The position numbers and the translations under genes are program-made. A stretch of DNA of 64,000 nt from Cololabis saira (taxonomy: Eukaryota > Chordata > Actinopteri > Beloniformes > Belonidae). Positions 55,596-64,000 of this stretch are shown here, piece after piece. The stretch is from assembly GCF_033807715.1 (NCBI RefSeq), contig NC_084606.1:38363901-38427900 (forward strand), given 5' to 3'. Position 1 is the first letter of the stretch. Each line of letters starts with the position of its first letter. The notes beneath the pieces are model-generated. The model was not told the origin of the DNA, searched no databases, and saw nothing but the letters and a program-made list of their open reading frames with translations.

Positions 55596-57983
55596 TCGAC
55601 ACGGTAATGCTTTTGAAAGAGAAAAGTAATGGATGGAGACGCACATTTTGATGTATAACACACCTGGGTGCACGTGACGGTTCGGGCCGTATTAATTGCC
55701 GAAGGAATGGCATAAATTGCGCCAAAATTACACGAATAATTCAAAATGGCCGACTTCCTGTTCGGTTTGGGCCATGGCGCCAAGAGACTTTTCTTCAAGT
55801 TGCGACATGATACAGGTGTGTAGCGATTTTCGTGCATGTACGTCAAACCGTATTGTGGGGCTTGACGCACAAAGTTTTCTAGGGGGCGCTGTTGAGCCGT
55901 TAGGCCACGCCCATTAATGCAAACCATGAAATATCAAATTTATCACCAGGCCTGGCTTGGTGCAAAATTTGGTGACTTTTGGGGCACGTTTAGGGGGAAA
56001 AAAGGCCTTCATTTCGTCAGAAGCAAGAAAGAATTAAAGCTGCAAGCAGCGATGAACGGGCCCTCGCACTCACGGCCACCGCCCCCCATAAGCATATCAG
56101 AAAAGACACCACCCACAACTTCCTATGTCAAACCATTCAAAAGTTATAGCAGATATAGAGAACCAATCAGAAGAAGGGGCGGGGCTAATTCAGGCCAATG
56201 AAGGTCAAGGACTCCATACAGAATCTGATGACACCACCCACGACTCTCTATGTCAAACCATTCCAAAGTTATAGCAGAAAATCGGGACAACCAATCAGAA
56301 GAAGGGGCGGGGCTAATTAAGGCCAACGAAGCTTAAGGACTCATTACAGAGTCCCATGACACCACCCACGACTTCCTATGTCAAACCATTCAAAAGTTAT
56401 GGCAGATAAAAGTATTCTAGGGGGCGCTGTTGAGCCGTTAGGCCACGCCCATTAATGCAAACCATGAAATATAAAATGTATTGCCAAGTCTGGCTTGCAT
56501 GCAAAATTTGGTGACTTTTGGAGAACTATCAAATATGGACCAATCACATGAAGGGGGGGCGCGCCTTTTGGCGTCTAGCGTTGCCACGGTAACACTTTTG
56601 AAAGAGAAAAGTAATGCGTGGTGTCACAGGATGTAGACGCACATTTTGATGTATAACACACCTGGGGGCACGTTACGGTTCGGGCTGAATTAACTGCCGA
56701 AGGAATGGCATAAATTTCGCCAAAATGACACAATTTATTCAAAATGGCCGACTTCCTGTTGGGTTTCGGCCATGGCGCCAAGAGACTTTTCTTTTAGTTG
56801 TGCCATGATACAGGTGTGTAGCGATTTTCGTGCATGTACGTCAAACCGTATTGTGGGGCTTGAGGCACAAAGTTTTCCGGGGGGCGCTGTTGAGCCATTT
56901 TGCCACGCCCATTAATGTAAACCATGAAAGATCAAATTTATCGCCAGGCCTGGCTTGCATGCCAAATTTGGTGCCTTTTGGGGAACTATCAAATATGGAC
57001 CAATCAGATGAAGGGGGGGTCCGCTTGTTGGCGTCTAGCGTCGCAACAGTAACACTTTTGAAAGAGAAAAGTAATGCGTGTAGTTGCAGGATGGAGACGC
57101 ACATTTTGATGTATAACACATCTGGGTTCACGATACGGTTCGGGCTGAATTAACTCTCGAAGGAATGGCATATATTGCTCCAAAATTACGCAATTAATTC
57201 AGAATGTTCAAAATGGCCGACTTCCTGTTCGGTTTCGGCCATGGCGCCAAGAGACTTTTCTTTAAGTTGCGACATGATACAGGTGTGTACCAATTTTCGT
57301 TCATGTACGTCAAACCGTATTATGGGGCTTGAGGCGCAAAGTTTTTTCTGTCTGAACCAACCAGATGAAGGGTGGCCGCGCTTTTTGGCGTCTAGCGTCG
57401 CCACGGTAGCGCTTTTGAAAGCGAAAAGTAATGCGTGTAGTCGCAGGATGTAGACGCACATTTTGATGTATAACACACTTGGGTGCACGTTACGGTTCGG
57501 GCTGAATTAACTTTCGAAGGAATGGCATAAATTTCGCCAAAATGACACAACTAATTCAAAATGGCCGACTTCCTGTTCGGTTTCGGGCATGACGCCAAGA
57601 GACTTTTCTTTAAGGTGGGCCATGATACAGGTGTGTACCGATTTTCGTGCATGTACGTCAAACCGTATCGTGGGGCTTGAGGCACAAAGTTTTCAAGGGG
57701 GCGCTGTTGAGCCATTTTACCACGCCTATTAATGCAAACCATTAAATATCAAATTTTTCGCCAGGCCTGACTTGGGTGCAAAATTTGGTGACTTTTTGGG
57801 CATGTTAAGGGGGGCAAAAAGGCCATCACTTTGTCAGAAGAAAAAAAATAATAATAAAAATTCCTGCAAATACAATAGGGCCTTCGCACTGCAAGTGCTC
57901 GGGCCCTAATAAAGAAAGGAAGAATAAAGAATAATTCCTACAGATACAATAGGGCCTTCGCACTGTAAGTGCTCGGGCCCTAA
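55596..57983 (+). mobile_element. Family H copy interrupted by another H copy
   Basis: The outer copy is 5'-truncated near 55596 and runs to 56033, resumes at 57910 and ends GCACTGTAAGTGCTCGGGCC then CTAA|T at 57983. Removing the inner copy (56034-57909) restores AAGAAAGAATAAAGAAAGG, which agrees with the AGAAGAATAAAGAAAGAA found in the undisturbed copy at 42915. Confidence 0.82.
56034..57909 (+). mobile_element. Family H inner copy (1876 bp)
   Basis: Begins A|TTAAAGCTGCAAGCAGCGAT and ends GCACTGCAAGTGCTCGGGCC then CTAA|T. The interior is a partial tandem of family blocks (GGCGTCTAGCGTYGCMAC occurs three times, near 56570, 57030 and 57388), so the copy is longer than 45751-46692. Confidence 0.82.
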
Positions 57984-58891
57984 TTAAAGAATAAATTAAA
58001 GAACTGAATTAAACTTGCCATGTAAACGCACTCAATGAGGAACAACAAGTACACATCAACATTTCATGACCGAAGTTGATTTAACATAGTGTTACAACCC
58101 ACTCTCTTTCTACTACTGATTAGCGCAGCTTCAGTTTGCAGCAGCTTCCTCCTCATACAGTATAATACACACAGAAACTGCTGCGTTGGTTCCACTGACT
58201 GATGGAGAGTTCCAGAGTGGCCCCCTCCTTGTAATTACATTAACTGCAACTCTGCTATTGATTTACCCTCCCCTCCCTTTTCTTCGATAGGCCATTAACT
58301 TAGGCCGGTTCCACCTGAAACCTTCCAAAACTGTAATTATGAAATAAGAATGAGTTTGCTCCACCGCGGGCTGTGGGCGGCGGTTTGAGGGGACCGTGGT
58401 AAACAGAAACATGGCCGCCGCCTCGTCACCCTGTCCTGTTCCTAACAGCCCGCGGCCCTTCCTGCTGCCGTGATGAATACCGTCTCTCAGCCCTCCGGCG
58501 TTGGTTCCTTTGCGAGGCTGCGGACATCGTGCTCAATTCACGCTCGCACCAATCTTCAATTACACCTTTCGCTTTTCTCTCTCAGCCTCGTTAGGCATTG
58601 AGCCATTTTTTCTCTTGATAAGACTGTTTTGCATTCCACTCCTTTCATCCCCCCTTCAGCAAAACACTCTTTTACAGATTGAGTTACTGTGGGCCTGGCA
58701 TGTGTTGGGATAATTCATTATGTGATCGTGGTGAAACAAGATGTTATAGAGGGAGTTGTGAAGATTTGTTTTCCTGCTCATTTGTTACTTTAAGCAGGAG
58801 AGGAAGAAAGGGGGCAAGTGTTCCCCTCGCCACATCTGTCAGCTGTTTATCAGCAAACATCAGGTGCTTTTGTGCACGTTCCATGGCTGTT
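57984..58891. other. No gene recognised
   Basis: About 900 bases of apparently unique sequence with a CpG-rich part at 58360-58520. No splice-flanked frame could be supported. Confidence 0.35.
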
Positions 58892-58968
58892 AACCAGTCA
58901 TGCACACACATGCACTCGCCACAATATTCTATCTTTGAACTAGTGGGAGTAGATTTAGGGTACTTTCA
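58892..58968. repeat. 77-bp direct repeat (left)
   Basis: AACCAGTCATGCACACACAT to ACTTTCA recurs at 60919-60996 with few differences. Confidence 0.85.
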
Positions 58969-59697
58969 ATTCAATTCAATTCAATTCAATTCTATTTATA
59001 TAGCGTCTAATACAACAAAAGTTGTCTCTAGATGCTTTCCAGAGACCAGAACATAAACCCCCGAGCAGTTATTACATAAACAATGGCAGGTAAAAACTCC
59101 CCTAGTGGGAGAAAAGCCTTAAAGAGCATATTGCAGGTTAGGGTTTTTTCAAAAATGATACCTGACCTTATGTGAAAATGACTATGTGAGAAGTTAATGT
59201 AGGATTTAATATGTTTTACAAGACATAAGGGCACGTATTCAGAGGAAAAAGTGGCTGATTTTAGCCAAGCTCGTACAAACGCTTTTTTTTCGAACACCGC
59301 GTCATATGACGTCACACCAGGGAGCAGTCTCCACAGCTCTGCCCCATCTGACTGTGCAGACCCCGTACACACGTAGCCGGGTATCTGCTAAACCCAAGAT
59401 ATTTTCCTACGTTTGGACCTGTCATCCACATGAAAACGCAAATAAACCAATGTTTAAAAAAACTCCGGGCAAAGTGAAGATTTTTGAAAACTCTGTTTAT
59501 GTAGATGCGTGTAGACAGAGACAACCGCAGTTTTGCGTTTTCGAAAGTCACATTATGCTCCAAAACAACAACAAATCTGCTCTGATTCTGACGTCTAACG
59601 TGCAACCTTTGTTTACTACAGAACTACAGATGATCCACCATCTGTTCTCCAAGCTATTTATTAAATAAATGGTCTCTGCTCTGGACAGCCGTTTACT

Positions 59698-59817
59698 GCG
59701 TTACACCGACGCAGAGCCTACGGCGTAGGGTACGCAGCGACGCGCAGCCCTACGGCGTACCTTACGGCGTACCCTACGGCGTACCCTACGGCGTAGGGCT
59801 GCGTCGATTTAACGCGG
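59698..59817. repeat. Family P variant with tandem centre
   Basis: Begins GCGTTACACCGACGCAGAGC and ends TGCGTCGATTTAACGCGGC. The centre repeats CTACGGCGTACC/ CCTACGGCGTA several times. The outer GATTTATGG arms are missing. Confidence 0.8.
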
Positions 59818-60229
59818 CAGCTCCGTGGTGGGACACGGGGGGACTCGGGCTCGTTACCGAGAAGGGGACGCGGCTCCCGGGGAAACTGCGCCGCGGAGGC
59901 CCGAAGGCCGGAAGAACAGATGATCTACAGGTTCGGAATGCTTATGAATGTGGTCGAAAACACAGATCTTCGGTTATGTGTGGAAGGTTTTTTTTTTTTA
60001 TAAACGATGTAATGTGGATACAAATTACTTTATAAACGAAGGGGGGGAAATACGGGGAAATATTCAGTTTTAAAAATACCCGGCTATTTCGGATGCATTT
60101 AATCAGAAAAAAGAGAAGATAATAAGCTTGTTTTCTGTTTAGAAAGTACAAACATAGACAGATTACAAGTACTCACCCATCTTTTAGGAGTTATTTTTCA
60201 GAGTTTCTTTCAGGAGCGCACGGTAAATA

Positions 60230-60371
60230 AAGGCTGATTTATGGTTCCGCGTAAAATCGACGGCGTAGCCTACAGTGTAAGGTACGCGGCGCACGCAGCG
60301 TTCAGTGCGTCGCCGCGTAACCTACGCCGTAGGGTCTGCGTTGGTGTAACGCGGACCCATAAATCAGCCTT
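60230..60371. repeat. Family P palindrome, complete (142 bp)
   Basis: AAGGCTGATTTATGGTTCCG mirrors AAGGCTGATTTATGGGTCCG. The arms continue through GCGTAGCCTACAGTGTAAGG and partner. No target duplication visible. Confidence 0.88.
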
Positions 60372-60918
60372 TTAAAAAGCGAGTTTCAGCTGTCAATCAA
60401 AAGAACGTGGGGGGCCTAACGGGTTCGTAATTATAAGGCTGTGGCCTGTCATATTGGTGTGAATACACATTCACAACCTCTTCAGTGTCACAAATAACAT
60501 TAAGATCCATTATTTTTCCTATTGTTGAATTCACCGCGCTCCCTGGTGCTACGTCACTTCCGGTTCAGCTTTTTCAGATGCAGAAGTAAAATACTTGCAC
60601 AAAAACAACTCCGGAGGTCACTGTAGTATATATGTATGCGTATTTCAATGAAAATTCAGTTCCTACATTATTTTCCTACACATTGATTCACAGGGGTCTC
60701 CAACCTGCAATAGCCCAATCATCAAGTCCCAGGTTAGGTTCAGGGTCGGGGAAAGGTTGAGAAGGGGCAGGGCCAGGGAGAGGAGTCTTGACGGACCAAT
60801 CTCTCCCCCGCCTGCCCGGGCCGTTACCCTGCCCCTCTCACTCCCACACTGCAGGTTCCAGTGTTGTGCATTCAGAGATGCTCTTCGCCACCGGCAGAGG
60901 ATGCTGCACCATGTACAA

Positions 60919-60996
60919 AACCAGTCATGCACACACATGCCCTCGCCACAATATTCTATCTTTGAACTAGTTGGAGTAGATTTAGGGGCGCTTTCA
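60919..60996. repeat. 77-bp direct repeat (right)
   Basis: Copy of 58892-58968. Its last bases overlap the left end of the MITE at 60985. Confidence 0.85.
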
Positions 60997-61564
60997 GACC
61001 TGTGGCCCGTTTGTTTTGTTCCGATTCAGGGGCTAAATCGATACAGTTTTTCGTTTCTTGGCGTTTGTGTTCACAAGGCAACCGTCTTTAGCGGTTCCAA
61101 GCTGTTAACAAATGCCATGAACCAACTGTTCTCTCATTGGTCAGAAATGAACGCGGAAGGAGTTTCCTCTTCCGTACCCCGGGAAAAACAACAAGCCCCT
61201 TTCACAGAGAGGGCGCAAAGCGCAGACAGCGCCCGGCTTTCCCATTCATTGTGATTGTGATGTTCAAAGAAAGCTGCGTGGATTTGGGTGTACGCACAGT
61301 TTTGAACATCTGAATTATTTTTGCGTACGCAAAAATTCCACGCACGGATTCACGTTGAAATCCACGCACGTTTGGAACATGAGGCTCCAGGTCTGGAATG
61401 GAAGCGAGCCGAGACCACCTCTCCTAGGAGATCTCAGCTCGCTGGTTTTGTCTTTATCTGAGTGCGATTGCTGTGTTCACATGTGCCAAACGAGCCGATC
61501 TTTAGGGGGAAACGCTCCCTGTTTCGGAACAACTGCTCCAAACGGGACAGCTGTGAAAGCACCC
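60985..61564. mobile_element. MITE with GGGCGCTTTCAGACC ends
   Basis: GGGGCGCTTTCAGACCTG at the left and, inverted, GGGTGCTTTCACAGCTGTC at the right. CGGTTCCAAGC and AACGCTCCCTGTTTCGGAAC are sub-terminal. A piece related to 15816 lies inside (61195). No transposase. Confidence 0.6.
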
Positions 61565-62419
61565 ATACAGTATCTCCGTAATAAATTGTGGCAGGAGGTG
61601 GATGAGGACAGATAACAACAGATGGCAACATGGAAGATTTAGGAAGCATGAGTTGTAGGAGAATACCGTTTATACATTAGTTTTTTTCTGTACATGTTTC
61701 TGAAGTCTGCATATATAGAGGATGCTGACTGAATGAGAGCCCGTGTGCGTCGACAGCACCTTCTTTTTTTTGCTGCCATCTACTCTCCAGTAATGGGTGT
61801 GCATATATTCATGTGAACGCAAAGAGTCCTCACTTCAGATGAGCGGGTTGTCTCATCTAGTATTCCCGGCCTGTCGTAAACAATACACTGTAATTCTACA
61901 AGTGTATAGTTAGCATCATTTTCTGCCTCCCGTGTGCTCTACCTGGCATCCCTGAAGTGTTTCCAGCTGTGAGAACGATTCTCCGCTGGCGAATATCCCA
62001 CTGAGGAATGTACAGCTGGAGAGAAAGTAGGGATGAAGTAATTCTTGGCACGTCCTCTTGGCATCCTCTGGTGTTTGTGTGTGAAAACGACTGATCTGTC
62101 GCTCCGTCTTACACTCCTTCTTTTTGCCTGTTATCAAACTGTGTGTCTCCCCCAGCTCTTGGCAGTAGTTCGCTTGTAGACATTGGCTCAAAATGTCATT
62201 GTGCTAAACGATGAAATCCTCCTGTGAAAAATGTTGAGCTGAGACAAAAATGATGTTGTGTAACGATGCGAATACAACGAGGACCTGCAAATGTAGAGCT
62301 GCAATTTTATACATCTCTGTAATCCAGTTGTTGAGTCCCCCGTCTGGCGTGAGCTTCATGCTAGAGAACAAACACAGGCGACCCCTCCCTGGCTAACGGT
62401 GCAGTGGAGTTGACAGATG
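61565..62419. other. No gene recognised
   Basis: A good acceptor-like tract ends at 62155 (GTGTGTCTCCCCCAG) but no supported exon follows. The minus frame at 61916-62191 has no family signature. Confidence 0.35.
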
Positions 62420-62505
62420 CCGCTGCTGCTTCCACCTGCCTGCTTTGCTGCTGACGTCCCCGACCCCCCAGTCTGGCCTCCGGCAGGAGGTTCCCCTGCC
62501 GAAGA
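62420..62505 (+). repeat. Family V VNTR and 3' UTR fragment
   Basis: GCTGCTGCTTCCACCTGCCT, GCTGACGTCCCCGACCCCCC and GCAGGAGG match the inverted copy C (about 11300-11365). It joins directly to a family B purine core. Confidence 0.75.
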
Positions 62506-62720
62506 AAGAAGAGGGAAGAAAAGAAGGAAGGAAGGAAGAAAGAAAAGAAGGAAGGAAGGAAAGAAGGGAGGAATGAAGGAAAGAAGGGAGGGAAGAAGGA
62601 AGGGAGGAAAGAAGGAAGGAAGGAAGGAAAGAAGGAAAGAAGGAAGGGAGAAGGAAGGAGAGAGCAGGAGGAAAGAAGGAAGGAGAATTAGAATCATTTT
62701 GACCCAAAGACAGTAAAGGG
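62506..62720. mobile_element. Family B piggyBac-like MITE copy 3, left end lost
   Basis: Purine core followed by GGAGAATTAGAATCATTTTG, ACCCAAAGACAGTAAAGGG and TTAA (62721-62724). The left end is replaced by the family V fragment. Confidence 0.72.
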
Positions 62721-62724
62721 TTAA

Positions 62725-63406
62725 TTACAACGAGTCTCCAGATCATTTTAGTCCAGTGTGAATCGGGTTCATTCAGTTCATGCAGTAATTCCATCCAGTT
62801 ATTTCTTACAACAAACCAGAAACTCCACCCCCATGGATCCAGACTTTTTTTTTCTTTTGCTGATCTTAGACTGAATAAAAGCATTAAATATTGTTTTAAA
62901 TGCAAATCAGAATAAATTATGCTTACTCAGCTTAAAAGAAAAGCTTTTGCTTTCCTTTACAATTTATCATGTTTAAGAGCATGTTGTGTTTGATGTGAAT
63001 GCATTAAAGCTGCAGCTCTACAAGACACTTTCAACGTGTTTTTGGGACAAAATATACTTTACATTTCCTGTCCTGGTGAAAACCTTCAAGGCACATCTGT
63101 CCCCAGAGTTAGAACTAAACATAGAGGACCTGCTTCAGCTTTCAGGAACCGTAGAAGTGGAAATAAACCGTCAAAAAAGGGTTGATCTTTGATTGATAAT
63201 GCTAAAGGCCACCTTTGACTTTTCTGTCTTTTTTATTTTGTGTTGTTTGAGGAAAAAAACAGTGAATATAGTTTGAATTATTGCAGGTTCATTTCATCAT
63301 TATTATTATTATCGTGTTATTGCTGCTGCACCAACTCAAATACATGAGAACGTGAACTACAATTACAGCAGTGTGAGGTACAGGGACATTCATTCAGAGT
63401 GGATTA

Positions 63407-63408
<2 letters not shown>
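62725..63408. other. No gene supported
   Basis: A 68-codon plus frame at 62986-63192 has an acidic, leucine-rich end (SPELELNIEDLLQLSGTVEV) that looks somewhat protein-like but has no recognised family or splice context. The rest is unassigned. Confidence 0.35.
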
Positions 63409-63496
<88 letters not shown>

Positions 63497-63512
63497 ATAT
63501 ATATTTGATATA
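63409..63512. repeat. (TA)n microsatellite
   Basis: About 100 bases of TA repeats with a few TTATATA breaks. Confidence 0.96.
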
Positions 63513-63545
63513 TGAATTGATGTGAATAGTTTGATTAATAGTTAA

Positions 63546-64000
63546 TTGACCCTTGTACTGACCTAATTCTCCTGTTCTTCTCTCCTTCCTTCTCCCTTCC
63601 TTCCTCCCTTCTTTCCTCCCTTCTTTCCTTCCTCCATTCTTTCCTTCCTTCCTTCTTTTCTTTCCTTCCTTCCTTCCTTCCTTCCTTCCTTCCGTCCTTC
63701 CTTCCTTCCTTCCTTCCTTCCTTCAGTCCTCCTTCCTTCCTTCCGTCCTTCCTTCCTTCCTTCCTTCCTTCTTCCCTTCCTTCCTTCCTTCCTTCCTTCC
63801 TTCCTTCCTTCCCTTCCTTTCTTCCTTCCTTCCTCCCTTATTTCCTTCCGTCCCTTCTTTCCTCCCTTCCTTCTTTTCTTTCTTCCTCTTCCTTCCCTCC
63901 TTATTTTCTTCTTCCTTCTTTTCACCCTTCCTTCCTTCTTTTTTCCCTTCCTTCTTCTTTTATTCCTTCCTTCCTTCCTTCCTTCCTTCCTTCCTTCCTT
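63546..64000. mobile_element. Family B piggyBac-like MITE copy 4, cut by window edge
   Basis: CCCTTGTACTG (63550) and then ACCTAATTCTCCTGTTCTTC are the family end in inverted orientation. TTAA lies at 63542, followed by TTGA where TTAA is expected. A CCTT-rich pyrimidine core continues to the end of the window. Confidence 0.72.

Larger units (their letters stand above)
59127..60699. repeat. Composite repeat filling inside copy E
   Basis: GACGTCACACCAGGGAGCAG near 59310 is mirrored near 60538 (CGCTCCCTGGTGCTACGTCA), so part of this block is a large inverted structure. P elements lie at 59698-59817 and 60230-60371. No coding function recognised. Confidence 0.45.
58969..60918 (-). mobile_element. 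Family V LINE copy E, both ends present, middle replaced
   Basis: The left end is the tail (ATTCAATT repeats, TCTATTTATATAGCGTCTAA) and the first AACTCCCC block (to about 59126). The right end (about 60700-60918) matches copy B from CAATCATCAAGTCCCAGG to GCTGCACCATGTACA. Between them about 1.5 kb is foreign repeat DNA, including two P palindromes, and the VNTR is gone. Direct repeats of 77-78 bp flank it. Confidence 0.72.

Noticed and set aside
55583..57742. Recurring short frames (MVCIN..., PWPKPNRKSAILN) in family H copies
   Set aside because: They recur only because the DNA recurs; they differ in length and frame among copies and have no start or domain in common.
62986..63192. 68-codon frame with an acidic leucine-rich end
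   Set aside because: Not recognised, no splice context, and flanked by repeats; too short to stand alone.

Overview
The window looks like non-coding nuclear DNA (intergenic or large-intron) from a ray-finned fish, probably a percomorph. The evidence is the repeat content: a Rex3 retrotransposon, fish L1- and L2-type LINE tails, a tRNA-derived fish SINE, many hAT-type MITEs with exact 8-bp target duplications, a Tc1/mariner MITE, and long microsatellites. No complete host gene was found. Two short stretches (8235-8314 and 43900-43976) have splice-site context that could make them host exons, but neither could be identified. Almost all long ORFs lie in tandem repeats or transposons.

Family labels used below. 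V: an L2/Rex1-type LINE with a long 3' UTR that carries a ~45-bp VNTR and ends in (TTGAA)n. P: a CG-rich near-palindrome built on GATTTATGGTTCCGCG arms. H: a Helitron-like non-autonomous family (A|T insertion, CTAA 3' end). B: a piggyBac-like MITE (TTAA, CCCTTGT ends) with a GGAA-type purine core. X: a MITE with GACTACGTTTACATG ends. Q: a hAT-like MITE with TAGGAATGGG ends.

Layout. 1-1318: 3' end of an L1. 3692-4061: mariner MITE. 4652-8063: family V copy split by a 2.3-kb Rex3. 8710-11910: second and third V copies, a 16-bp minisatellite and a hAT MITE. 11964-14089: L2-type remnant, 50-bp minisatellite and a hAT MITE with perfect 8-bp duplications. 14690-22877: X copies, a mariner half, an internally deleted V LINE, a TG array, and a SINE inside a MITE. 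23820-26697: a gene-family exon blown up by a 43/45-bp minisatellite and cut by a hAT that carries a CGGBP1-like zinc-finger ORF. 27603-34101: nested hAT elements and an H copy. 34499-39767: B and V copies. 40154-41809: a TIR element containing an ITS2/28S rDNA fragment. 41868-57983: H, Q and other MITEs. 58892-61564: a V insertion between 77-bp direct repeats. 62420-64000: V and B fragments and a TA array.

The repeats form a record of nested insertion, not a working gene set. Several precisely bounded insertions fall inside tandem arrays. The most unusual items are the coding-exon minisatellite with a 397-bp higher-order period, the rDNA-bearing transposon, the VNTR-bearing LINE family, and the Helitron-like family that has inserted into itself.
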